Notes: generated from the letters alone by a model not told the origin. A DNA stretch of 8,636 nucleotides from Lysobacterales bacterium (GCA_015494035.1 WGBZ01000202.1:1-8636); one strand, 5' to 3'. Counted from the stretch's first letter, positions 1-6,860 are shown. Made by a program: numbers and translations.

Positions 1-164
1 ATTCCTGCCTGAATCATCACGAAGGGCTGGAGAACCCCACCAGCGAAAACATCTGCCTGTGGATTTGGGATCAGCTCAAACCACGTCTGCCGGCCTTGTC
101 GAGAATTGAAATCAATGAAACCTGCACCTCGGGTTGCGTGTACTGTGGAGAGCCCCAGGCATGA
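1..164 (+). CDS. queD: 6-carboxy-5,6,7,8-tetrahydropterin synthase (QueD), C-terminal fragment
   Basis: Only the last 53 codons are visible (reading frame from base 3); the gene begins left of the window. QueD converts dihydroneopterin triphosphate to 6-carboxytetrahydropterin, the first dedicated step towards preQ0/queuosine, in the cytoplasm. The visible part carries the family's C-terminal signatures: GLENPTSEN, then WIWDQLKP, then the strand INETCTSGC containing the conserved Glu that anchors the pterin ring. The tail ends CVYCGEPQA, giving three cysteines close together, where many homologues have an Arg in place of the last Cys. The stop TGA overlaps the ATG of the next gene (ATGA at 161-164), implying a shared transcript and translational coupling. 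The N-terminal zinc histidines and catalytic Cys lie outside the window, so activity cannot be judged. The family call is secure. Confidence 0.9.
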   Translation, partial: SCLNHHEGLENPTSENICLWIWDQLKPRLPALSRIEINETCTSGCVYCGEPQA

Positions 165-940
165 GCCAGCATGACGGGGCAAAAACGCTCAAAAAAGCCC
201 AGGGACTGTTGCAACAAGGCTACCTCAAGGATGCCCTGAAAATTCTTGCCCGACTGGCAGCAGACATGCCTGAAACGCCGGGATTGAACACCACTTATGG
301 CACGGCTCTGGCTTCTGCTGGCCGCTGGGCCATGGCAAGCACCTACCTGAAAAAAGCTTTGCAGAATCATTTGGACCAACCCGATGTACTCAATAACCTG
401 GCGATCTGTCATCGCGGCCTGGGCAAATACCGCGAAGGGCTGGATAATCTGGAATACGCCTTGCGCCTGGCCCCTCGATTTGTGGATGCCTGGATCAACA
501 AAGGTAATCTGCACAATGACTTGCAGGAGCCTGCCAAAGCCGCCTTGTGTTTTGCCCGGGCCGTGGCGCTGAAGCCGGAAGACAGCGGGCCATGGCGCTC
601 TCTGGTGTATAGCCACCTGACTGCTGGCCAGGCGGACAAGGCACTGGATCTGTCACGCCAGGCACAGAAACGCTTTCCCACCGAGGCCGCCTTCATTGCC
701 GCTGAGGTCGCTGCCTTGCAGGCCCTGGACAAGCAAACAGAAGCCCTGCAGCTGGCCCGGCAATGGGAGCAGCAAAGCCAAAGCCCGGAGGCCATAAAAA
801 CCTGCCTGCAGGCAGCCAGACTGACTGGCCAGGCCGAAACACTGATCGATGAAAAACAGCGGTTGAAAAGCCGTTACGGCCAATTACCAGACGTCGAAGC
901 ATCAGCAGGTGGACCGGATCCCCGTCAGCACGTTTCCTGA
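161..940 (+). CDS. TPR-repeat protein (259 aa)
   Basis: This is a soluble tetratricopeptide-repeat protein of unknown specific role, with no signal peptide or membrane span. I chose the ATG at 161 because it overlaps the queD stop as ATGA and has GGAG at 147-150. An in-frame TTG at 134 would lie inside queD and adds only nine residues. Helix pairs start near residue 8 ([19 protein letters not shown]) and continue to about 230. The clearest TPR units are at about 75-106 ([20 protein letters not shown]), 109-140 and 143-173. These carry the usual small and aromatic positions and a Pro after helix B (LAPRF, LKPED, RFPTE). The last 20 residues are polar and probably disordered. TPR arrays act as protein-binding scaffolds, and nothing here identifies the partner. 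Coupling to queD suggests co-expression, but a role in queuosine synthesis would be a guess. Confidence 0.85.
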   Translation: MSQHDGAKTLKKAQGLLQQGYLKDALKILARLAADMPETPGLNTTYGTALASAGRWAMASTYLKKALQNHLDQPDVLNNLAICHRGLGKYREGLDNLEYALRLAPRFVDAWINKGNLHNDLQEPAKAALCFARAVALKPEDSGPWRSLVYSHLTAGQADKALDLSRQAQKRFPTEAAFIAAEVAALQALDKQTEALQLARQWEQQSQSPEAIKTCLQAARLTGQAETLIDEKQRLKSRYGQLPDVEASAGGPDPRQHVS

Positions 941-985
941 GCGCGGTCTTTAAACGTGATTGCTAACATGATCAGGGCAGGGCGA

Positions 986-1585
986 ATGACACAGTTTCAG
1001 CCTTCAGTCCGGTTTTTGTTGGCGCTATGGATTATTCCCCTGATCCTTATCAGTGGTTGTCGCCACACTCCGCCCAAAACCGTGAATGACCTGTGTGCCG
1101 TGTTTGATGAGAAACCCCGCTGGTACAAAAAAGCCCGCAAGTCGCAGAAAAAATGGGGCACGCCCGTACACGTTCAAATGGCCATTATGCGGCAGGAATC
1201 CGGTTTTCGCTTTGACGCCCGGCCAGCCCGCAAAAAAATCCTGGGCTTTATTCCCGGTCGCCGGAAATCCAGTGCGTATGGTTTTGCGCAAGTCAAGAAT
1301 GACACCTGGGACTGGTACCGGCGCAGCACGGGCAATCGTGGCGCTGACCGCGATAACTTCGCCGATGCCATTGACTTCATCGGTTGGTACACAAACCTGA
1401 GCCAACGGAAACTGGGCATTTCCAAGTGGGACGCCAAAAACCAGTACCTGGCCTACCACGAAGGTCATGGCGGTTATCAGCGCAAAACCTGGCGCGCCAA
1501 GCCCTGGCTGATGCAGGTGGCCAACAAGGTTGAAGCCACCGCCCGTCGCTATTCCGCCCAGCTTAAGGCCTGCGGTCGAAAGTAA
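986..1585 (+). CDS. Lipoprotein with lysozyme-like (SLT-type) transglycosylase domain
   Basis: This is a predicted periplasm-facing lipoprotein that may cleave peptidoglycan. From the ATG at 986 the product is 199 aa, with AGGG at 974-977 eight bases upstream. It starts with a compact lipoprotein signal: Arg9, hydrophobic residues 10-22, and lipobox LISGC with Cys25. The residue after Cys is Arg, not Asp, which fits sorting to the outer membrane. The rest matches the three SLT motifs: AIMRQESGF with candidate catalytic Glu71, SAYGFAQV at about 96-103 (the GxxQ motif), and YLAYHEGHGGY at about 154-164 (the AYxxG motif). A basic loop rich in Lys and Arg (about 79-95) separates the first two. 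GTG 956 and ATG 968 are alternative in-frame starts that would only lengthen the signal. Known members of this lysozyme-like group are short lipoproteins, and the substrate here is unproven. It lies 45 bp after the TPR gene and is probably co-transcribed. Confidence 0.8.
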   Translation: MTQFQPSVRFLLALWIIPLILISGCRHTPPKTVNDLCAVFDEKPRWYKKARKSQKKWGTPVHVQMAIMRQESGFRFDARPARKKILGFIPGRRKSSAYGFAQVKNDTWDWYRRSTGNRGADRDNFADAIDFIGWYTNLSQRKLGISKWDAKNQYLAYHEGHGGYQRKTWRAKPWLMQVANKVEATARRYSAQLKACGRK

Positions 1586-1708
1586 AACCGAAATACCAGC
1601 AACTCCAACTGACTTGATTTCCATACATTTGCCCGCATGTAGTTACAAACGCCGGAACCAGAACTGCCCGGCCTGCAGCACATTCACAGAAATCTCGGGA
1701 GGAAAAAT

Positions 1709-1960
1709 ATGGACATCAATGCACTGATAATCATCGCCATTGTGGTAGCGGTGGCGTTTGCCGTATGGAAATTCGGTGGCACTGGTGCCGCCGGTGCTGG
1801 CGGAAAAAGCAGCGCAGAAAGTGAATTGCTGCGCATGAATCTGGGCGACAAGAACAAGGTTGAACGCCTGATTCAATATGAAATGCGTAAGAGACCGGGG
1901 CTGTCCCGCGCCGATGCGGCGCGCGCGGCGGTGGAATCCATGCGCTACGATAACCGGTAA
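1709..1960 (+). CDS. Small single-span membrane protein (83 aa), function unknown
   Basis: I do not recognise a named family. The start is well supported: GGGAGG at 1697-1702 lies six bases before the ATG. Residues 4-22 (NALIIIAIVVAVAFAVWKF) form one transmembrane helix with almost no N-terminal tail. A flexible Gly/Ala-rich linker follows (about 23-34), then a charged helical tail (about 35-83) with KVERLIQYEMRKRPGLSRAD, probably cytoplasmic. The tail looks like a small helix-turn-helix-like bundle: a helix, then PGLSRADAARAAVESM. I recall similar short tails in hypothetical proteins of other Gammaproteobacteria, but assign no function. It sits between the SLT lipoprotein (123 bp upstream) and ppsR (41 bp downstream), all in the same direction. 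Confidence 0.8.
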   Translation: MDINALIIIAIVVAVAFAVWKFGGTGAAGAGGKSSAESELLRMNLGDKNKVERLIQYEMRKRPGLSRADAARAAVESMRYDNR

Positions 1961-2001
1961 ATATCAATCATTCTTGAATCCATATAACCCGGGAGCAGTT
2001 C

Positions 2002-2919
2002 GTGTCACAAGGCAAGCCATTCACATCAGAAGACCATGAAACCAGCGCCGGCGGTGTGCCTGAACCTGCAACCGATGCTAACAAGAAGGCGGATGGAGAT
2101 AAGCCTCGAAAGACGTGCCATATTTTTTACGTGTCCGATGGCACGGCCATTACTGCGGAAACGGTGGGTCACAGCCTCATCACCCAGTTTAGTGACGTCA
2201 AATTCATCCAGAAACGCCTGCCCTTTATTGATACAGTGAGCCGCGCTGAAGCCGCCGCACGCGAAATTCGCGCCGCCGGTGGCGATTGCCAGCCCATTGT
2301 CATTAACACGGTGGTTGATGAGGACTTGCGTCGGATCATCCGCGAAGCCAGCGGGCTGAAGCTGGATCCGTTCAATGGCTTGCTGAGCAAAATGGAAGAT
2401 TACCTGGGCGTGAAGCGAAAAGCGGTGGTGGGCCAGGCCCACGGCATGTCCGATTACCAGTCCTACGAGGCCCGCATCAATGCCACCAACTACGCGCTGT
2501 CCCACGATGATGGTATCAACCTGGACTATGAACAGGCGGACGTGATTCTGCTGGGTGTCAGCCGTTCCGGCAAAACCCCCTCGTGCCTGTACCTGGCCTT
2601 GCAGTATGGTGTCAAGGCCGCTAATTATCCCTTAACCCCGGAAGACCTGGAGCGTTTCCAGTTGCCGGAAAACCTTTTGCGCCACAAGCATAAACTGTTC
2701 GGCCTGACCATTGACCCGTTTCGCCTGGCCCAGATTCGAGAGGAACGGCGCCCTGGCAGCGCGTATTCGAATCTCAAGCAGTGCCAGCGCGAAGTCTCCG
2801 AAGCCGAAGCCCTTTTTCAGCGTCACCAGATCCCTTTTCTTAATACCACGCACACCTCCATCGAGGAAATTTCCGGCAAGATATTGATGTCCCTAAATCT
2901 GAACAAACGCTTGTACTAA
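2002..2919 (+). CDS. ppsR: PpsR: PEP synthase kinase/pyrophosphorylase (DUF299)
   Basis: PpsR is the bifunctional regulator of phosphoenolpyruvate synthase. It inactivates PpsA by ADP-dependent threonine phosphorylation and reactivates it by Pi-dependent dephosphorylation that releases pyrophosphate. The 305-aa product has the family hallmarks: HIFYVSDGTAITAETVG (40-56), ALSHDDGI (165-172), the P-loop GVSRSGKT (185-192), AANYPL, KLFGLTIDP and IREERRPGSAY. The C-terminal MSLNLNKRLY matches the E. coli ending. The start is GTG at 2002, with GGGAG at 1991-1995 six bases upstream. The protein is about 28 residues longer than E. coli PpsR (277 aa), because a polar, low-complexity N-terminal segment of roughly 35 residues precedes the conserved core. 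The target gene ppsA is not in this window, although in E. coli the two are neighbours. The stop TAA at 2917-2919 forms part of the CTAA target of the mobile element at 2920. Confidence 0.95.
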   Translation: MSQGKPFTSEDHETSAGGVPEPATDANKKADGDKPRKTCHIFYVSDGTAITAETVGHSLITQFSDVKFIQKRLPFIDTVSRAEAAAREIRAAGGDCQPIVINTVVDEDLRRIIREASGLKLDPFNGLLSKMEDYLGVKRKAVVGQAHGMSDYQSYEARINATNYALSHDDGINLDYEQADVILLGVSRSGKTPSCLYLALQYGVKAANYPLTPEDLERFQLPENLLRHKHKLFGLTIDPFRLAQIREERRPGSAYSNLKQCQREVSEAEALFQRHQIPFLNTTHTSIEEISGKILMSLNLNKRLY

Positions 2920-3077
2920 GGAACCACTGATCGAATCGTGAACTCGCTTCTCACACCTGAAATGTCCGATAACTGCGTTGAAGTCCTTGCCAATAGCCTG
3001 CTATTGGCTGCGAACTTCGCCTTGTTCTCGAACATTTCCGACATAATCTGCTTTGTCCAGATTCAATCAGAGCTTCC
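2920..3077. mobile_element. MITE-like palindromic element, copy 1 (158 bp), CTAA target duplication
   Basis: This non-coding element has inverted ends. The left end is GGAACCACTGATCGAATC. The right end reads GGAAGCTCTGATTGAATC on the opposite strand, so 15 of 18 bases match. It is flanked by direct CTAA at 2916-2919 and 3078-3081. Two 77-base arms surround a 4-base loop, and by ungapped hand alignment about 60% of arm positions pair. The centre is a perfect 8-bp stem (2989-2996 with 3001-3008), and a second paired block is GAAATGT with ACATTTC. The GGAAG ends and YTAR-type four-base target match the IS5 group of insertion sequences, so a non-autonomous derivative mobilised by an IS5-like transposase is likely. 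No transposase gene is present. The last 21 bases are identical to those of the copy at 7622-7788. Confidence 0.85.
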
Positions 3078-3080
3078 CTA

Positions 3081-3557
3081 ATGAAACTGCTTGCGGATCT
3101 GGCCCACCAACGCCTGGCCAACCGTGTTGATGGCGGGGAAAATCTCACCCCTTTGCACGAGGAGCTGTATCGGCAACTGACCTTGCTGCTGCCGCAGGAC
3201 TGGCAGGAACACAGCCTGCTGGAATCGCGCTTGCCGGGTAAACCGCCCTTGCGGGTTCAGGTGCTTGAGCATTTTCCCTATACCGACGAGATTGCCTTGT
3301 CTTATGCGAAGCCTGGACAAGCGGAAGAGGGTGAGGTGATGGTGGTGCGCCTGTATCACGACGCGCAAGTGGCAGAGCTGCACCATTGCAATGCCGTGGG
3401 TTATTTTCTCCGGCGTCTGGGACCGGCGGTTTCCGCTGAACTGCAGGCAGGAACGCGTCGTTCGCAAAATGCCTTTTTGCTCAAGTGGCTGGATTTTCTA
3501 CTGGATGTCGGTTATCAGCACCGGCCGTGGTGTGTTTTGAATCCTGACGCAGTCTGA
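3081..3557 (+). CDS. DUF1249 family protein (YqiB-like)
   Basis: This is a cytoplasmic protein of unknown biochemical function, 158 aa against 140 for E. coli YqiB. Recognition rests on VRLYHDAQVAEL (89-100), the most conserved stretch of the family. It is supported by the preceding beta-rich region (LRVQVLEHFPYTDEIALSYA, 57-76) and the C-terminal LKWLDFLLDVGY. The N-terminus (HEELYRQLTLLLP) corresponds to the Asn/Leu-rich first helix of YqiB. The ATG at 3081 shares its first base with the right-hand CTAA copy of the mobile element. Without the element the junction would read TAATG, overlapping the ppsR stop. The only ribosome-binding hint now is a weak CAGAG at 3068-3072, inside the element's terminal repeat, so expression may have changed since insertion. 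In E. coli yqiB lies near nudF and cpdA, so the ppsR neighbourhood differs. Confidence 0.85.
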   Translation: MKLLADLAHQRLANRVDGGENLTPLHEELYRQLTLLLPQDWQEHSLLESRLPGKPPLRVQVLEHFPYTDEIALSYAKPGQAEEGEVMVVRLYHDAQVAELHHCNAVGYFLRRLGPAVSAELQAGTRRSQNAFLLKWLDFLLDVGYQHRPWCVLNPDAV

Positions 3558-3590
3558 TAAGCTCAACTGGCTGTTACGAAAAGTTTTTCT

Positions 3591-4076
3591 TCAGGATGTT
3601 TCCTGCGGCTTTCCTGCCGGGGTCTGATCAACGGTGGCCTGATTGCTGGGCGGGTTGTTATCCTGGCTTGGCAGGTTTTCTCTGGCCACTTCACGAATGC
3701 GTTCGATCATGGCATTGAGGCCATTGCTGCGTGTCATGGACAAATGGGACTGCAGCCCCAGTTTTTCGATAAATGCTGGTGTCAGTTGCAGGATCTCTTC
3801 CGGTGTGCGGTCGTTGTAAACCGCCAAAACCAGTGCAATCAACCCGGAGACAATGGCCGCATCGCTGTTGGCACGAAAATGAAGCCTGCCATCGGGCCGT
3901 TTTTCATGCACCATCCAGACCTGGGACTGACAGCCGTGCAGGCGGTTTTCTTCGTTTCGCTCTTTATCAGAAACAGGTTCAAGTTTCTTTCCCAAGTCTA
4001 TGATGTACTGGTATTTTTCCATCCAGTCATCGAAGATGGAGAAGCTGTCCAGAATCTCTTGTTGGCGTTGGTCCAC
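3591..4076 (-). CDS. sufE: SufE family cysteine desulfuration protein
   Basis: SufE takes persulfide sulfur from a SufS-type cysteine desulfurase on an active-site cysteine and passes it to the SufBCD Fe-S scaffold in the cytoplasm. The product is 161 aa from a GTG start at 4076, supported by AAGGAAG seven bases or so upstream. The active Cys49 lies in RLHGCQSQVW, the diagnostic motif. FRANSDAAIVSGLIALVLAVY and LSMTRSNGLNAMIERIREVA follow, as in the family. About 25 residues beyond the usual end (E. coli SufE has 138) form a Pro/Gln/Asn-rich tail that is probably disordered. The gene follows cysS by 53 bp on the same strand, suggesting one transcript. No sufS, sufBCD or csdA partner is present, so SufE and CsdE cannot be told apart by context. 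It converges on the DUF1249 gene with 33 bp between the two stop codons. Confidence 0.92.
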   Translation of the reverse strand: MDQRQQEILDSFSIFDDWMEKYQYIIDLGKKLEPVSDKERNEENRLHGCQSQVWMVHEKRPDGRLHFRANSDAAIVSGLIALVLAVYNDRTPEEILQLTPAFIEKLGLQSHLSMTRSNGLNAMIERIREVARENLPSQDNNPPSNQATVDQTPAGKPQETS

Positions 4077-4129
4077 GGCGGCTTCCTTTTATTCAATGCG
4101 GTTGTTTACTATGAGAACAGGCGTTGGGC

Positions 4130-5521
4130 TCAGGACTTTTTCCAGCGCCAGCGCGTGCCCTCGGGAGAATCTTCAATCATCACGCCCAATGCTTGCAGTT
4201 TGTCGCGCAAACGATCAGACTCGGCCCACTGCTTTTCTGCCCGGGCTTTGTCGCGGGCAGCAACCAGGGCTTCCACTTCTTGTACCAGGTCCTCATCCTG
4301 CTGGCCGGGTTGTCCAAGGGCAAACCAGTCATCCGGTGACTGTTGCAGCACGCCCAATAGCTGTCCCGACCCCAGCAACAGCGCCTTGGCCCGGCTTTTG
4401 GCCTCGGGCCCCTCTGCCTTGGCCAGGTTTTTGGCCAGGCGGTTGATTTCAGCCAGGGCAATGGGGGTGTTGAGGTCATCATTCAAGGCCTGCCAGACTT
4501 TTTCGTCCACGGGCAGGTCGTTTCCAACGGGCACATCCTGATTGTCTCTCAAGGTGGCATAAATGCGATCCAGCGTGCGAATGGTTTTCTTCAAGTTGTC
4601 TTCGCTCCATTCCAGGCTTTGGCGGTAATGGCCGGACAACAACAACCACCGCAAGGCTTCAGCCGGGTATTGCTTGATCAGTTCACGGATCTGCAGCACG
4701 TTGCCCAGCGACTTGGACATTTTCTGCTGGCCCAGGTTCAGCATGCCATTGTGCAGCCAGAAACGGGCAAAAGTGTCCTGGCCGCTGGCACAACAGCTTT
4801 GCGCGCATTCGTTTTCGTGGTGCGGGAAAATCAGGTCACGGCCACCCCCATGAATATCAATGGTGTCACCCAGGTACTCGCGACACATGGCCGAACACTC
4901 GATGTGCCAGCCGGGGCGCCCGTAACCCCAGGGGCTGTCCCAGCCAGGCACAGTGTCATCAGAAGGCTTCCAGAGCACAAAATCACCCGGGTTCTTTTTG
5001 TACGGGGCCACTTCGACCCGGGCGCCTTCCAACATGTCTTCCAGCCGGCGATGGGATAAACTCCCGTATTTCGGGTAACTGGTGACATCAAACAGCACGT
5101 GGCCTTCGGCCTCATAGGCATGGCCTTTGGCAATCAACTCACCGATCATGGTAATAATTTGCGGAATGTGGCGGGTGGCGTAAGGTTCGATATCCGGTGA
5201 CAAGACCCCGAGTGCCGCCAGGTCCTCATTGTAGATTTTGGCGTATTTGGAGGAAACCTCGTAAAAGGGCACGCCTTGCTCCTGAGCCTGTTTATTGATC
5301 TTGTCATCAATGTCTGTGATGTTGCGTGCGTAAGTCACCCGGGGATAGGCCTTTTTCAGCACGCGATAAAGCAGGTCAAAGACCACCGCCGGCCTGGCGT
5401 TGCCAATATGAGGCGGGTTGTAAACGGTTGGGCCGCAGACATACATGGTGACGTTCTGTGGGTCCAGTGGTTCAAATGGTTCCTTGCGACCACTTTTGGT
5501 GTTGTGCAATACCAGGGTCAT
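4130..5521 (-). CDS. cysS: Cysteinyl-tRNA synthetase
   Basis: CysS charges tRNA-Cys with cysteine, using ATP, in the cytoplasm. From the ATG at 5521 the protein is 463 aa (E. coli 461), so it is full length. The class I signatures are intact: PPHIGNAR with the HIGN form of HIGH (38-41) and KMSKS (267-271). All four zinc ligands that select cysteine are present: Cys29 in MYVCGPTVY, Cys209 in WHIECSAM, and His234 and Glu238 in FPHHENE. These line up with C28, C209, H234 and E238 of E. coli. The anticodon-binding helical region and C-terminal LGVMIEDSPEGTRWRW complete the enzyme. I preferred the ATG at 5521 to an in-frame TTG at 5536 because GACGGGAT lies just ahead of the ATG and the protein then begins MTLVLHNT, like its relatives. 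sufE follows in the same direction, and the chorismatase gene diverges 179 bp away. Confidence 0.97.
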   Translation of the reverse strand: MTLVLHNTKSGRKEPFEPLDPQNVTMYVCGPTVYNPPHIGNARPAVVFDLLYRVLKKAYPRVTYARNITDIDDKINKQAQEQGVPFYEVSSKYAKIYNEDLAALGVLSPDIEPYATRHIPQIITMIGELIAKGHAYEAEGHVLFDVTSYPKYGSLSHRRLEDMLEGARVEVAPYKKNPGDFVLWKPSDDTVPGWDSPWGYGRPGWHIECSAMCREYLGDTIDIHGGGRDLIFPHHENECAQSCCASGQDTFARFWLHNGMLNLGQQKMSKSLGNVLQIRELIKQYPAEALRWLLLSGHYRQSLEWSEDNLKKTIRTLDRIYATLRDNQDVPVGNDLPVDEKVWQALNDDLNTPIALAEINRLAKNLAKAEGPEAKSRAKALLLGSGQLLGVLQQSPDDWFALGQPGQQDEDLVQEVEALVAARDKARAEKQWAESDRLRDKLQALGVMIEDSPEGTRWRWKKS

Positions 5522-5601
5522 GCGATATCCCGTCAAAAACCGTTATTTTATGACGAAACAGGCGCAGGACGTGACTTTTGTTGTTAATCTGGCAACCAAA
5601 C

Positions 5602-5630
5602 ATAACCCTCCGTGCATCAAACCGGGTCAA
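5602..5630 (-). promoter_or_regulatory. Possible cysS promoter
   Basis: On the minus strand TTGACC (5630-5625, five of six matches to the sigma70 -35 box) is followed after 17 bp by GGTTAT (5607-5602, three of six). This would give a leader of roughly 75 bases before the cysS ATG at 5521. The -10 is poor, so this is only the best candidate in the divergent region. Confidence 0.3.
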
Positions 5631-5641
5631 TAAATCAGCCC

Positions 5642-5670
5642 TTGTTGATTGACCACATATCCGGGATAAT
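5642..5670 (+). promoter_or_regulatory. Possible promoter of the chorismatase gene
   Basis: TTGTTG (5642-5647) is separated by 17 bp from GATAAT (5665-5670, five of six matches to TATAAT). Transcription would start near 5677, only about 24 bases before the TTG start at 5701. The spacing is ideal but the -35 is weak (three of six). Confidence 0.33.
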
Positions 5671-5700
5671 TGCCACCTTCGTTTAAAGCGCCCCAAACCC

Positions 5701-6840
5701 TTGTCAAACCATTCGTTCATCACCGCAGCCACAAACCACTCGCCCGATTTGCGAGTCACCGACTGTTATTCTCCCGTTTCGCAGACGCTGGAAACGCTGT
5801 TTGCGGTGCCTTTCAGGCCACACACCAAGCCTGAGGTGGGTGATGCTATACCCGATGGCCTCAAAGGCATTCAGGTTCCCGTGCCCTTGAGCGTGCTGGC
5901 GACGAAAAATCTGCAAGCCGAATGTTGGCAGGTCACCGCATGCAATCAGCCAGAAGGCATCAGCCAGGAATCATGGCAGGAATCATGGCCGCACGTGCCG
6001 GAAAGCCAAAACATGCCACAGGCTCACTGGCAGCAGGCGCTGAGTCCGCAATTCATGCTGCTGGCGCTGGATTGGGACGAAAATCAACGGGTACAGCCGT
6101 TAACGTCCGAAAAGAGGGCGGCAATCACCGAAAGCGTCTATCAACAAGCCATCACACACGCGGCCGCTCAGGGATATGACACCCTGCTGCGCAGCTGGAA
6201 CTACCTACCCGGCATCACGCGTCGTTATGGTGAGCTGGACGGCTACCAGCTTTTCTGCCGTGGGCGCGAACTGGCCAGAAACTCGCTGCAGGCCAATGGG
6301 CTCTTTACCCAGTCACAACACCCGGCGGCCACCGCCATTGGCACCGAAAATGGGCGTTGGCAGTTTGTCTTTCTGTTTATGTATGGCAGTGAATTCCGAG
6401 CCCTGGAAAACCCCCGTCAGGTGCCTGCCTGGCAATACCCGGAAAAATACTCCCCCAGCAAGCCCACCTTTGCCCGCGCCGTCATGACCCCTTCTGCCTT
6501 GCTGTGTTCGGGTACGGCCAGTGTGCTGGGGCATGCCAGCGCGCATGAAAATAACGTCATCGGGCAATGCCGTGAATCCCTGCGCAATATCCAGGCTTTG
6601 CTGGAACAGGCCGAAGGAACCCCAGGTGCCCCCGACTCATTGTCAGTTGGCAAAGGCATTTACCGGGTCTATGTGCGACATGGCGTCGATACCGCAGCGG
6701 TCACCGAGGTCTTGTGCGCGGAAGGTATCCAGCGGTTTGTTGTCCTGCGGGGCGATATTTGTCGCAATGACCTGTTGGTGGAATGTGAAGCCGCATTTGA
6801 TCTGGGTGAGAAAAAACCCCATGGAAATCCATTATGCTAG
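5701..6840 (+). CDS. Chorismatase (XanB2/FkbO/Hyg5-like), hydroxybenzoate-forming
   Basis: Enzymes of this family cleave chorismate in the cytoplasm, releasing pyruvate and yielding 3-hydroxybenzoate, 4-hydroxybenzoate (XanB2 makes both) or a dihydroxycyclohexadiene acid (FkbO). The 379-aa product carries the family signatures in order: WNYLPGI (166-172), GYQLFCRGR (181-189), PAATAIG (208-214), ENPRQVPAW (236-244), FARA (257-260), CSGTASVLGH (269-278) and ICRNDLLVE (353-361). Cys354 and Glu361 sit seven apart, like the C327/E334 active-site pair of Hyg5. This favours an aromatic hydroxybenzoate product over the FkbO-type product. TTG 5701 is the only ATG, GTG or TTG codon between the upstream in-frame stop (5650) and the conserved N-terminal region, and it has no Shine-Dalgarno sequence. 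A later TTG at 5749 is possible. Residues 89-96 (QESWQESW) come from a 12-bp tandem duplication. A Clp-like regulator follows 70 bp downstream. The exact product cannot be read from sequence. Confidence 0.87.
   Translation: MSNHSFITAATNHSPDLRVTDCYSPVSQTLETLFAVPFRPHTKPEVGDAIPDGLKGIQVPVPLSVLATKNLQAECWQVTACNQPEGISQESWQESWPHVPESQNMPQAHWQQALSPQFMLLALDWDENQRVQPLTSEKRAAITESVYQQAITHAAAQGYDTLLRSWNYLPGITRRYGELDGYQLFCRGRELARNSLQANGLFTQSQHPAATAIGTENGRWQFVFLFMYGSEFRALENPRQVPAWQYPEKYSPSKPTFARAVMTPSALLCSGTASVLGHASAHENNVIGQCRESLRNIQALLEQAEGTPGAPDSLSVGKGIYRVYVRHGVDTAAVTEVLCAEGIQRFVVLRGDICRNDLLVECEAAFDLGEKKPHGNPLC
5965..5988 (+). repeat. 12-bp perfect tandem duplication inside the chorismatase gene
   Basis: CAGGAATCATGG occurs twice back to back (5965-5976 and 5977-5988), encoding QESWQESW in the variable N-terminal part of the chorismatase. 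It is in frame and probably arose by replication slippage. It lies outside the conserved active-site motifs. Confidence 0.8.
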
Positions 6841-6860
6841 CCCCGTGCGGCAAGCTGGCC

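Noticed and set aside
71..616. Long open frame on the minus strand opposite the TPR gene
   Set aside because: It lacks any recognisable domain and lies fully antisense to a clear TPR coding region and the queD end. It is a by-product of codon bias.
3022..3047. Possible outward promoter in the mobile element (TTGTTC, then CATAAT)
   Set aside because: The -10 is good, but the spacing is only 14 bp and the second copy does not conserve it. I would not call it without transcription start data.
3578..3589. GAAAAGTTTTTC between the convergent DUF1249 and sufE genes as a terminator
   Set aside because: The stem has only A-T pairs apart from one G-C and has no real loop, so it is too weak for a rho-independent terminator.
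5534..5536. TTG as an alternative cysS start
   Set aside because: The ATG five codons downstream has a better placed GACGGGAT and gives the family-typical N-terminus.
5522..5700. Clp/CRP binding site (TGTGA-N6-TCACA) in the cysS/chorismatase intergenic region
   Set aside because: A CGTGAC occurs, but no matching second half at the right spacing. I found no convincing site here or upstream of the regulator gene itself.
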